Positions 20,594 through 29,314 of a stretch of DNA of 64,000 bases are shown piece by piece. The notes under the pieces are model-generated. The model was given only the letters and a program-made list of their open reading frames with translations. It ran no database searches and was not told the DNA's origin. A program made the position numbers and the translations under genes. Positions within the stretch are counted from its first letter, which is position 1. Each line of letters begins with the position of its first letter. Source of the stretch: Hydrogenovibrio sp. SC-1 (GTDB taxonomy: Bacteria; Pseudomonadota; Gammaproteobacteria; Thiomicrospirales; Thiomicrospiraceae); NCBI RefSeq assembly GCF_002848135.1, contig NZ_PKGB01000006.1:1-64000 (forward strand), given 5' to 3'.

Positions 20594-22216
20594 TTAACGC
20601 GGTTGCGTGTCAGTGGGTTGATCTGAAGTAACGGGTTCTGGTTCTTCAGGACTGGGTTCTGGGTTCTGCTGATCGTCTACTGGTTGAGTCATTTCAGCTT
20701 TTTCAGCTTCCGGTTGTTTGGCCAATTTGGCTTCTTCGGCTTCTTGATCTTCTTGTTCTTTTTCTGCATAGGTTTTTTGTAAATAAATACCCGACACAGC
20801 TAGGAAGATACCGGTTGACGCACAGATAAAGGCTAAGGATGAGAACCAAACCAATGCCACCAAGCCAACCGTTTTCTTCGGTACTTCTATCGCATTTTCC
20901 TTATCGTCAATATAGGCAGCCATACGATAAATTTGGTTTGAGTTCACTAACCGATTAATTTTGTGGGCGATGACGGTCTGTTTCTTTTTAATTTCAAAAA
21001 TCTGCGTATCTATCGCCTTGACCTGTTCTTGGATGGACTGATACTCGTTGAGTTTTTGTTTCTTTTCCTTCTCCATTCGATTAATGATGCTTTGCTTATT
21101 ATTGGCGACTTGACGAGAATAAGATTTGAATTCTTTTTGATATTTCTTTCTCATTTCTTCATCATGGCGTCTGCGTTCATTCAGCTCATTTTCCAATTCA
21201 TCAATACGTTTCTGAACCATATCAATGCGCTTCTGGAAGTTTTTGCCTAATATTTGCAATTGATCTTGTAGCTGCTGTTCGGTCTGCGTTTGTTGAGTCA
21301 AGGCTGAAGAACCAGCAGCAAAGTCCGCTAATTTATATAAACGTTGCTCTTTTTCTTTAATGAGGTTGCGGTATTTTTCTTCTACCGTTGCCTTGGTTAA
21401 GAAACTGGCTTCCGCTAATTTTTGTTTCATTTCCGCTTTTAAATCATCAACTTCTTTTTGTAGTTTATCCTTATCAGAACTCGCTCCTGATACATTTTGG
21501 TTTAATAATGTTCTTAAACGTTTTTGAAGCGCAACCCGTTCTTCATCCCAAGACTCATAAATTTCGTTTTTCTTGGTTTCCAATTCACGAATTTGCGCTT
21601 TATAGGCGGGTTCATAGTCATCTTTTAAATTTTGCAATTGCTTATTAATGTGCTGACGTTCAACTTGAAGCGCGCGGTAGTAATTCTGATTGGCCTTTTC
21701 GACGGTTTTATTATATTGATTGTCAACGCGATCCGGATCAATAGTATTAATTTCTTTTTTACGGCGCTCTAAATCTTTGATTTGGTTTTCTAACAATAAA
21801 GATTCATTTTTTTGTTCATCAATAGATAGGTTGAGTCCGGCAAAGTTCCGTTCAAAGCCATTCGACATGGTTTCAAAGGTAATGAATGCCAACATGATTA
21901 ATCCTGTAAATAACAGGATACGCCAGCGAATATGACGGGCATACATCATGGCTGTTGCGGTAGGGATTTTAGCGGCTTCTACTACGGCAACTAATACAAA
22001 AGGTAAGCCTGCAACAAGGATATTTGCATAATCGCCAAAAGAGGCCGCACCATCATGACGGTTGAGTTCGTCATAGACAGAATAGGCGACGATAATGGAA
22101 ATCAAGAAGCCGATGGTTACGGCGAGTATTTCAATCACCCAAGCAAATTTAACCAGACGGACACCGACACTAAACAAATTTCGGTTGGTTAAAAGTAATG
22201 AATTTTTTGATTCCAT
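20594..22216 (-). CDS. Coiled-coil inner-membrane protein, unknown function
   Basis: I do not recognise this 540-residue protein. Three hydrophobic segments lie near the N-terminus (about 24-46, 63-82, 98-115). A long, highly charged coiled-coil follows (about 130-425, rich in Glu/Lys/Gln heptads), then one more membrane segment (about 447-472) and an acidic, Pro/Glu/Gln-rich tail. The topology recalls DUF4407 membrane proteins, but I see no sequence link. It sits between dnaN and recF, normally a tight replication operon. A terminator follows it. Confidence 0.8.
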   Translation of the reverse strand: MESKNSLLLTNRNLFSVGVRLVKFAWVIEILAVTIGFLISIIVAYSVYDELNRHDGAASFGDYANILVAGLPFVLVAVVEAAKIPTATAMMYARHIRWRILLFTGLIMLAFITFETMSNGFERNFAGLNLSIDEQKNESLLLENQIKDLERRKKEINTIDPDRVDNQYNKTVEKANQNYYRALQVERQHINKQLQNLKDDYEPAYKAQIRELETKKNEIYESWDEERVALQKRLRTLLNQNVSGASSDKDKLQKEVDDLKAEMKQKLAEASFLTKATVEEKYRNLIKEKEQRLYKLADFAAGSSALTQQTQTEQQLQDQLQILGKNFQKRIDMVQKRIDELENELNERRRHDEEMRKKYQKEFKSYSRQVANNKQSIINRMEKEKKQKLNEYQSIQEQVKAIDTQIFEIKKKQTVIAHKINRLVNSNQIYRMAAYIDDKENAIEVPKKTVGLVALVWFSSLAFICASTGIFLAVSGIYLQKTYAEKEQEDQEAEEAKLAKQPEAEKAEMTQPVDDQQNPEPSPEEPEPVTSDQPTDTQPR

Positions 22217-22351
22217 GGTGACACCTTTGCATTAATTTGGAATAACCTGATTGTTTTAAAACGTCCAAAGTGCAATCAAATATTTATATTATTTTTTTTA
22301 TTGTTATTTGTAGTGTACGGGTGCTTTCTGAATCAACTCTGAATTTATCAA

Positions 22352-23458
22352 CTATAATCTCATTGGCATAATGACATGCTGACAGTGACAAGTCTCATTT
22401 TGGGTATCGACCATGCAACTACTGTTGGCATCTTTCACATACAAGCTAACGGTTTGTTCATGCATTGAATTTAATACATCTAGAAGATAGTTCACATTAA
22501 ATCCAATTTCCATTTCTGAGCCATTGTAGTCGACAGCCATATCTTCATGAGATTCATCCTGATCGGAGTTTTGAGCATGCACGGCTAAAAGATTGGGGCT
22601 AAGAGCTAGGCGAATGCCTTTAAATTTATCATTGGATAGAATGGCGGCACGCTGCAATAAGCTACGAAGCAATTCTCGATCGGTTTGTACAATTTGATCA
22701 TTGTGTTGCGGTAAAACGCGATTAAAATCTGGAAAACGGCCATCAACTAATTTGCAGGTGAAAACGGTTTCTTCTAGTTGAACGGTTAAATAATTCTTGG
22801 CCAAAGAAAACAAAATTAAGCTGTCATCTTCAGATAACAGTTTTTGCAATTCCATAACCCCTTTGCGAGGTAAGATGGCCTGTGTTGCGGTTAATCCTTC
22901 AGTTTCTAGTAGGGTTGAACAAGTAGACAGCCGGTGACCATCGGTTGCAACAACACGTAAGGTTTGGTTGCTAATATCAAATAACATCCCATTTAAGTAA
23001 AAGCGCACGTCCTGTACTGCCATGGCAAAAGCCGTGTTGTGCAGAATTTGTTTGAGTTGGAACTGTGCAATAGAAAAAGATAATTCTGTTTGGGTTAAAT
23101 CAATGGTGGGGAAGTCATCGGCAGGCAAGGTTGACAGTTTAAAGCGTGAACGACCCGCAGACAGTTGACAGCGCATATCTTCAAAATCGAGCAGAATCGT
23201 TAATCCATCTGGTAAAGATCTTACAATGCTAATCAGTTTGACAGCCGGCAAGGTCACACTAAAATCGCCATCGCTACTTTCCAGTTCGGTTGATGCTCGG
23301 GTTTCAATTTCCAAGTCGGAGGCGGTGACTGTTAGCGTATTTTGGTGGATTTGCAATAAAATATTGGCCAAAATCGGCATTGTTTGGCGCTTTTCTACCA
23401 CACCACCGACGGTTTGGAGAACCTTTAACAAATTTTCTCGTGAAAGACTGATTTTCAT
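22352..23458 (-). CDS. dnaN: DNA polymerase III beta sliding clamp
   Basis: Ring-shaped processivity clamp; 368 residues, the standard length, with three repeated clamp folds. Recognisable segments are LQTVGGVVEKRQTMPILANILL, FAMAVQDVRFYLNGMLFD, ATDGHRLSTC and the C-terminal VIMPMRL. It follows dnaA by about 110 bp in the same direction. Confidence 0.97.
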   Translation of the reverse strand: MKISLSRENLLKVLQTVGGVVEKRQTMPILANILLQIHQNTLTVTASDLEIETRASTELESSDGDFSVTLPAVKLISIVRSLPDGLTILLDFEDMRCQLSAGRSRFKLSTLPADDFPTIDLTQTELSFSIAQFQLKQILHNTAFAMAVQDVRFYLNGMLFDISNQTLRVVATDGHRLSTCSTLLETEGLTATQAILPRKGVMELQKLLSEDDSLILFSLAKNYLTVQLEETVFTCKLVDGRFPDFNRVLPQHNDQIVQTDRELLRSLLQRAAILSNDKFKGIRLALSPNLLAVHAQNSDQDESHEDMAVDYNGSEMEIGFNVNYLLDVLNSMHEQTVSLYVKDANSSCMVDTQNETCHCQHVIMPMRL

Positions 23459-23568
23459 TTGAAACCCTTTAAGCGATTTAGTATTTTGGTTTGGTAATTA
23501 TGCCAATTTTCAGCATTAATTGGGTGAAATTATGGTCATTTTTATTGTTTAAGCTAACAACCTTAATC

Positions 23569-24990
23569 TTAATTGGTAATGATACGAATTAGGCTGTTGA
23601 AATCATCATCAATTCGATGATCTGTTTCTTTAAGTTCATTGATTTTACGCACTGCATGTAACACGGTCGTGTGATCTCGACCACCAAAGGCATCGCCAAT
23701 TTCTGGCAGACTGTGGCTAGTGAGTTCTTTCGATATTGCCATTGCCATTTGTCTGGGGCGTGCTATATTGCGAGTGCGCTTTTTAGAAAGCAGATCCGCT
23801 ACCCGAATCTTGTAGTAATCGGCGACGGTTTTTTGAATATTTTCAAGTGTGACCATTTTCTGTTGCAAGGCGAGTAAATCTTTTAGCGCTTCTTTGGCCA
23901 AGGCAACCGTCACCATTTGCTGGGTAAATTGTGCAAAAGCGCCAACTCTCTTCAATGCACCTTCTAAATCTCGCACATTCCCTCTTAAACGTTTAGCAAT
24001 AAAGAAAGCAACTTCATCTGGGAGTAAAAATCCAAATTCACTGGCTTTTTTCATCAAAATAGCCACTCGCATTTCAAATTCAGGCGGTTCCACTGCGATG
24101 GTTAAGCCCCAGCCAAAACGCGATTTTAGACGGTCTTCGAGTCCGTCAACCTCTTTGGGGAAACGGTCACTGGTCAGAATGACTTGTTTATTACCTTCCA
24201 GAAGGGTATTGAAGGTGTGGAAAAACTCTTCTTGAGATTGATCTTTATTGGCAAAGAATTGAATATCATCAATCAATAGCGCATCTAAAGAACGGTAAAA
24301 CCGTTTAAATTCGTCAATTTTGTTATGGCGTAGCGCATTGACCATATCGGCAACAAATCGTTCTGAGTGTAAATAGGCGACTCTGGCACCGGGTTTGCGT
24401 TTTAACAGGTCATTCCCTATAGCATGCATTAAATGCGTTTTACCCAGGCCAACGCCCCCGTAAATAAAGAAAGGGTTATAGCTGCCTCCAGGATTGTCGG
24501 CTACCTGCCTAGCGGCTGCTGCGGCTAATTGGTTCGCCTTCCCTTGGACAAAGGTATCAAAGGTAAAGTTCGCATTTAAGTTGTGTTTAATGTTTTTCTT
24601 AGTTGATGCCTTAGATGCCCCAGCGTTTTCATTAGATACATTCTTTTTATTGGTTGGCTTCAAGGAATCAAGTGGCTCAGATCTTGAGGATTCTTTTAAC
24701 GGTTGCGGTAGCAATTGGTTGTCAGCTTCATCAAAACTGTCAATGGCATAATCCCCCACTTCAATCACGACTTCTGGTGGGTTAACGGGAACCACCATGC
24801 CGACGGCTTGCTTGATATGGGATAAGAGCTTCTTGTTGACCCAATCCAAAATAAAGCCAGAAGGAGCAATTAAACGCAGGGTTTTTTCTTCTTCAACGGC
24901 CTCCAGTGGACGAATCCAAGTTGAAACTTGTTGGTTATTTAGTACCGATTCGAGCTGATTTAACACTTGTGGCCAAAGAGGATTTGTCAA
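23569..24990 (-). CDS. dnaA: Chromosomal replication initiator DnaA, TTG start
   Basis: AAA+ ATPase that binds DnaA boxes and opens the origin. Domain I begins [26 protein letters not shown]; a linker (about 85-140) follows, then Walker [11 protein letters not shown], Walker [11 protein letters not shown] and the C-terminal signature [20 protein letters not shown] start it at the TTG at 24990, 7 nt after GGAAG, giving 473 residues. The frame stays open to another TTG at 25059, but that lacks a ribosome site and adds 23 unusual residues. Confidence 0.93.
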   Translation of the reverse strand: MTNPLWPQVLNQLESVLNNQQVSTWIRPLEAVEEEKTLRLIAPSGFILDWVNKKLLSHIKQAVGMVVPVNPPEVVIEVGDYAIDSFDEADNQLLPQPLKESSRSEPLDSLKPTNKKNVSNENAGASKASTKKNIKHNLNANFTFDTFVQGKANQLAAAAARQVADNPGGSYNPFFIYGGVGLGKTHLMHAIGNDLLKRKPGARVAYLHSERFVADMVNALRHNKIDEFKRFYRSLDALLIDDIQFFANKDQSQEEFFHTFNTLLEGNKQVILTSDRFPKEVDGLEDRLKSRFGWGLTIAVEPPEFEMRVAILMKKASEFGFLLPDEVAFFIAKRLRGNVRDLEGALKRVGAFAQFTQQMVTVALAKEALKDLLALQQKMVTLENIQKTVADYYKIRVADLLSKKRTRNIARPRQMAMAISKELTSHSLPEIGDAFGGRDHTTVLHAVRKINELKETDHRIDDDFNSLIRIITN

Positions 24991-25090
24991 AATAATACTT
25001 CCAGTATGCAAGGGTGTTTGGTTTGATGGTTTGTGACCAATCAAAATAATTAAGAGCAATCAAAAATTGTAGAGAGATTATACGCTGTAA

Positions 25091-25206
25091 AAATACTTTA
25101 TCCTAGTCCATGCCTGTGGATAACCTGTTGAAAAAGGCTGTGGATAAAATTAGTATAATCGTTATTAACATAATGATTATTATGCTAATTCTGTGGTTGT
25201 TAAAAA
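25091..25206. other. Candidate replication origin / dnaA control region
   Basis: The gap upstream of dnaA holds two perfect DnaA boxes in the same orientation (TGTGGATAA at 25115-25123 and 25139-25147) and a partial TTATCC at 25099. A very AT-rich stretch follows (about 25146-25206) that could be the unwinding element. Two strong boxes are few for a full oriC, so this may be only the dnaA autoregulatory region or one end of the origin. Confidence 0.6.
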
Positions 25207-25995
25207 TTAAAACCAAAACATTTTTATGGCTAATATAAATAACAATATGGCAAAGGCTTTGCGCAGGGTGTTCGCGGGTAATTGATGGGTCAAACGGGCA
25301 CCCATCGGTGCCGTGAAAAAACTGGCCAAGGTGATGCCAATAAACGCTGGCCAATAGAGATAGCCAGTTGTGTAATTTGGCAATTGGGTCACTTGCCAGC
25401 CGCTTATCATAAATCCCAGTGTCCCTGCTGAGGCAATGGGTAAACTCACGGCTGAAGAAGTGGCGATGGCATGACGAATCGAAACATTATGCCAAATCAA
25501 GTAGGGCGTGGTTAGGGTACCACCGCCAATTCCTACCAAGGTGGAGAGGCAGCCAATTACCGTACCAGCACTGGATTGACCAATCCATCCTGATAGGGTT
25601 CTTTGTGGGCTGGGTTGCATATTCAATAATAGCTTAAAGGCAATGGCCATTTCAATAATGGCAAACAACTTGGCTAAAAAATTGGCACTGATTAGATGCG
25701 CAATTAAACTGCCGAGTAAGCCCCCTATCACCACACCAGGGGTGAGCGTCTTAAATAGGTCCCATCGTACCGCAGATGCTTTTTGGTGAGTTTTGACCGA
25801 TGCGAGAGACGTGATGAGAATGGTTGCCATGGAGGTACCGATGGCAAGATGAACCAAGTGTTCACCGTCCAGAAATAGCACAAATACGGTAGTTAATACC
25901 GGCACAATAATGAGCCCACCACCAATGCCGAACAGGCCAGCAAAAAATCCTGCAATCATGCCGGTAACCAAATAAAGGCCGAATTCTAATAACAT
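25207..25995 (-). CDS. TauE/SafE family sulfite or sulfur exporter
   Basis: Inner-membrane permease of 262 residues with about eight TM segments in two repeats. The paired motifs AGFFAGLFGIGGGLIIVPVL and VIGCLSTLVGIGGGTLTTPYLIW define the TauE/SafE (DUF81) family. Studied members export sulfite, sulfoacetate or similar anions; in a sulfur oxidiser sulfite or another sulfur oxyanion is plausible. It lies 20 bp after the LsrK-like gene, so it may be the last gene of that unit. Confidence 0.85.
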   Translation of the reverse strand: MLLEFGLYLVTGMIAGFFAGLFGIGGGLIIVPVLTTVFVLFLDGEHLVHLAIGTSMATILITSLASVKTHQKASAVRWDLFKTLTPGVVIGGLLGSLIAHLISANFLAKLFAIIEMAIAFKLLLNMQPSPQRTLSGWIGQSSAGTVIGCLSTLVGIGGGTLTTPYLIWHNVSIRHAIATSSAVSLPIASAGTLGFMISGWQVTQLPNYTTGYLYWPAFIGITLASFFTAPMGARLTHQLPANTLRKAFAILLFILAIKMFWF

Positions 25996-26015
25996 ATGTG
26001 GTTTAAGCTATCCTT

Positions 26016-27599
26016 TTATAAACCTGGTGCTTTCCACATGGTTTCGGTTAAGCCCGCGTTGACCAATTGTAGTTGTTTATCATAAACGGTTTGCCAGCGT
26101 TGGGCGATGTCCGCATAAATCGCTGTATTGGTGGAATTGGGTTCATAAGTGGTTTGCCATTGGACGATGGTTTTTGCGGCCTCTGGTAAAGAAGTATAAA
26201 TGCCCACGCCAACACCAGCTGCCATAGCTGCACCTAAGGCGGTGGCTTCTTTGACCACCGGGATTTTGACAGATTTACCCGTGACATCGGCTAAAATTTG
26301 TGGCCATAGAGTGCCTTTACTGGCTCCCCCTGCAAATACGAGAGTGTCACTTTGCATGCCAGAAAAAGCTTCAATATTTTTCAAATTCAATGCAGAGACA
26401 ATACAGGCATTTTCTTGTAAAGCTCGAAATAAAGCCGCTTTATTACATCGGCTCGGATCTAAATTCAAATTAATAAAACTGGGACTGGCGTGCATCCAAT
26501 GGCCGTATTTCATGGTATCAGAGAAAATCGGTAAGATGCCATGGCTGCCGACCGGAACCGACTTGGCTTGAGTTTCTAGGAGTTGATAAACATCACAACC
26601 TTGTTGTTGGGCTTGTTGTTTTTCCAACTCACAAAAGGCATCGCGGAACCAACGCATGACAAACCCACTGAAAAAAGAAATGCCTTCGGCTTGCGATTGC
26701 CCTGGCACCACATGCGGATTGACCCGGATTGAGCTATCTGCTGGCGGCGGTGTGGTCGCCGGAATATTGACCACTTGTTGCCAAAAAGTCCCGCCTAACA
26801 CAGCGGATTGTCCCAATTCGACGATACCCAGACCCGCCGCGCCCAGTTGTACATCACCACCGCCCATCATCACGGGTGTTCCAACTTTTAAGCCTGTTGC
26901 TTTAGCGGCTTTAGCCGTGACGTTTCCAAGTTGAGTCCCCGTTTCCAAAGAGGGTGGAAACAGACTTTCTGGAATGGCGAGTTCCGCTAGAATCGATGAA
27001 AAATTACCCAGGCCTGGTAAAAATTGACGCTGCTCAAGGGAATAGAGACCGCTGGTGCCAGCATTGGATGGATCGCTGGCCAGCTCTCCAGACAACTCGG
27101 CTAACACCCAGTCGCTGATCATGGTCATTTTATGAGCTTGCGAAAAAATATCGGGGTGATGTTTTTTAAGCCATAGCAAACGCGGTAAAGCACCCAATGC
27201 AAAAGTTTGCCCAGAAGCGGCATAAAATTGTGCTTCCAAATCGGGATAAGCTTGATTAAGCCATTTCACTTCTTCCGCCGCACGGGCATCGACATTGGCT
27301 ACCGCCCAAATAGGTTGATTGTCGGCATTGTAAAGCACGATGCCTTCCCGCATGGACGTAGCAGAAATACCCTGAATTTGGTCCGCGGATGCCTGAGCTT
27401 GCTGCATCGCTTGACGAATACAACGGCAAATTAACTGCCAATTTTGGGCGCAATCAAATTGCATGGAGTTGGCCACCCCCGGTTCAGAAATGTGGTGCCA
27501 TTCTTCCTGTCCTACTCCTAGTTGATTGCCTTTCGTATCAAAAAGCACCGCACGGCCAGAGCCAGTGCCTGCATCAATCGCCAATAACAGTGGTTGCAT
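26016..27599 (-). CDS. lsrK: LsrK-like FGGY carbohydrate kinase
   Basis: FGGY kinase of 527 residues. It agrees strikingly with enterobacterial LsrK, the AI-2 kinase, as I remember it: LLAIDAGTGSGRAVLFD at the start, ISATSMREGIVLYN, VMMGGGDVQLGAAGLG, AVLGGTFWQQVVN, GISFFSGFVMRWFRDAFC, and a matching C-terminus AGLTETMWKAPGL. LsrK phosphorylates the quorum signal AI-2. No lsrACDB transporter, lsrF, lsrG or lsrR is nearby. The gene follows a class II aldolase and a cupin instead, so the real substrate may be another short ketose. Copy 7 of the repeat family lies within it at 27008. Confidence 0.82.
   Translation of the reverse strand: MQPLLLAIDAGTGSGRAVLFDTKGNQLGVGQEEWHHISEPGVANSMQFDCAQNWQLICRCIRQAMQQAQASADQIQGISATSMREGIVLYNADNQPIWAVANVDARAAEEVKWLNQAYPDLEAQFYAASGQTFALGALPRLLWLKKHHPDIFSQAHKMTMISDWVLAELSGELASDPSNAGTSGLYSLEQRQFLPGLGNFSSILAELAIPESLFPPSLETGTQLGNVTAKAAKATGLKVGTPVMMGGGDVQLGAAGLGIVELGQSAVLGGTFWQQVVNIPATTPPPADSSIRVNPHVVPGQSQAEGISFFSGFVMRWFRDAFCELEKQQAQQQGCDVYQLLETQAKSVPVGSHGILPIFSDTMKYGHWMHASPSFINLNLDPSRCNKAALFRALQENACIVSALNLKNIEAFSGMQSDTLVFAGGASKGTLWPQILADVTGKSVKIPVVKEATALGAAMAAGVGVGIYTSLPEAAKTIVQWQTTYEPNSTNTAIYADIAQRWQTVYDKQLQLVNAGLTETMWKAPGL
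27008..27017. repeat. CCAGGCCTGG palindrome, copy 6
   Basis: Inside the LsrK-like coding region, where it encodes Pro-Gly-Leu on the minus strand. It shows that the palindrome is tolerated in genes. Confidence 0.85.
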
Positions 27600-27631
27600 T
27601 TAGGGGTCCTCTTGATTATTTCTATTGGAGG

Positions 27632-28831
27632 TTAGGATTTTTTGAGCTTCGCCTGTTCCAATTCCCAATATTCCATTTCAAATAACTCAGCATCCGATAA
27701 GGGCACATAACCGCCTAAATCTTGAGCCCGTAGTATCGCTTCAAATGTATGGTTGTTGATGTCTTGAATAATACTGACTTCTTTTTCGGTTTTGCCAAAA
27801 GCCAAACTTCCCTCACCTTGAATAATGACATAGTTCGGCGCGGGATTGAGACAGGTTTCCCCCGTTTGATACTGATCAAAATAGCGCTGATAGGCGGTGA
27901 TATAGGCTTGCAGTTCTTCGTCTATCAATGCCTCATCGCCGGATAAAATTAACGGTTTTTGCTTGGTGCGGATAATATGATCCGGTGTCAGCACACTGGC
28001 TTGCTTAAGAACGGATAGATCCCTCTGTGCAAGCGCTTTGGCAATGGAAAACGGGTTGACCATTGCCAGAATGGTTTCAGGCGCTTCTGGACATTTGATT
28101 TGCGCGACGGCACTTGTTAGTTTTGATAAATAAGATTCGGTGACGCCTTCACTTGGTAGTGGATTCGGCAGTTGGGTGTTTTCAAGTAAATAGTTTTCGG
28201 CCAAGCCAGCTAATTCAATCATCTTGTCATAAGCGGTTTTGGCAGAGTCACTGAAGGTAAACAAACCGTGATGTTCTAATACCATACCATCATATTGAGA
28301 CCAATCGAGGTCTTTGGTTTGTTCATAAACCGCTTTGGCCAAAATAAACCCAGGCATGACATAAGGGACAAACAGTACTCGGTCGCCATAAATTTTTTGC
28401 AAAATAGTTTTGCCATTAGGGGTGTTGCTAATGGTGACAAGGGCATCGGCATGGGTATGATCAACAAATTTAAATGGAATCACCGCATGCAAAATCGCTT
28501 CAACCGATGGATTGGGCGCTTCTGGGTTAATCATCGCTTGGCGTTGTTGAGCCACCATATCGGTATCAGAGAGGTGATCTTGTTGAGCCATCGACAGAAG
28601 AGTACTCATTTTGACTGGTGCAAACCCGGCTGGTTCAATGGTTTCTAAATCCCAACCAGAGCCTTTGACATATAAAATGTCTTCGCCATTGACGGTTGAT
28701 TTTACCGAGGTATTGCCGCCACCGTGCATCACCAAATTAGGATTGTTTCCCAATAATCGTGAGGTATAAACCCGCATCTCTAAATCATTGTCGAAGGCCG
28801 CTGCATCTTCATCATTCCACAGGTTTTCCAT
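27632..28831 (-). CDS. Class II aldolase/adducin family protein
   Basis: A 399-residue protein; the ATG at 28831 (behind AGAGGCG) is preferred to a longer frame that runs into the cupin gene. It carries the zinc-binding His pair in VDHTHADALVTISN and a third His in LEHHGLFTF. HGGGNTSVK and YVKGSGWDL are typical of the large rhamnulose-phosphate aldolase type that elsewhere is fused to a short-chain dehydrogenase. Here the dehydrogenase half is missing. It probably cleaves a phosphorylated ketose made by the kinase downstream. Confidence 0.85.
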   Translation of the reverse strand: MENLWNDEDAAAFDNDLEMRVYTSRLLGNNPNLVMHGGGNTSVKSTVNGEDILYVKGSGWDLETIEPAGFAPVKMSTLLSMAQQDHLSDTDMVAQQRQAMINPEAPNPSVEAILHAVIPFKFVDHTHADALVTISNTPNGKTILQKIYGDRVLFVPYVMPGFILAKAVYEQTKDLDWSQYDGMVLEHHGLFTFSDSAKTAYDKMIELAGLAENYLLENTQLPNPLPSEGVTESYLSKLTSAVAQIKCPEAPETILAMVNPFSIAKALAQRDLSVLKQASVLTPDHIIRTKQKPLILSGDEALIDEELQAYITAYQRYFDQYQTGETCLNPAPNYVIIQGEGSLAFGKTEKEVSIIQDINNHTFEAILRAQDLGGYVPLSDAELFEMEYWELEQAKLKKS

Positions 28832-28833
28832 AA

Positions 28834-29211
28834 TTACGCCTCTTCTTTCACAAACGGTTGACCCGGTTCCCAATCAATATAAACCGAATCTTTTTCAGTT
28901 AGATGTGGTGCCTTGATAAACACCGCTTTAAAAGGGGTGTCGGTTTCATTTCGGAAATAATGGGCTTCGTTCGGATCACAGCGTAAATAGGTGCCGGGTT
29001 TGATTACCACTCTTTCACCATCCACATAAACGGCACACTCACCTTCCAATCCCAAAAAAGATTCTTCTTGTATGACATGTTTATGGCAAGGGTGATGTTC
29101 ACCAGGGGTAATTACTACTACACCTAAATCCACATTAGGCCCTGTCGTTAAATATTTGGGGCCGTGGGTTTCAAAGCGGTATTCGTGTTCGTTTTCGTGG
29201 GTCATATACAT
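28834..29211 (-). CDS. Single-domain cupin
   Basis: A 125-residue metal-type cupin. Motif 1 is HHPCHKHVIQEESFLGLEG, with the His-X-His and Glu metal ligands, and motif 2 is DPNEAHYFRN. The stop lies 2 bp before the aldolase start, so the two are translationally close. Cupins include sugar isomerases (lyxose isomerase, KdgF-like), which would complete an isomerase-kinase-aldolase set, but the fold also fits dioxygenases or sensors. Confidence 0.8.
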   Translation of the reverse strand: MYMTHENEHEYRFETHGPKYLTTGPNVDLGVVVITPGEHHPCHKHVIQEESFLGLEGECAVYVDGERVVIKPGTYLRCDPNEAHYFRNETDTPFKAVFIKAPHLTEKDSVYIDWEPGQPFVKEEA

Positions 29212-29314
29212 TGTTATACTCCATTGGCCAGTCCGAATTTGGCCAGTTATACGGTTAGACGTTTTATAAAGTTTACCATTTTAGTCGTGATGGTGATTGA
29301 TGCAAAATAGGGTA

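Noticed and set aside
20594-22216. SMC or RecN identity for the coiled-coil protein near recF.
   Set aside because: No Walker A or B motif is present and it has four membrane segments.
25207-25354. A second gene on the minus strand at 25103-25354.
   Set aside because: It lies in another frame over the TauE gene and crosses the DnaA boxes, with no recognisable sequence.
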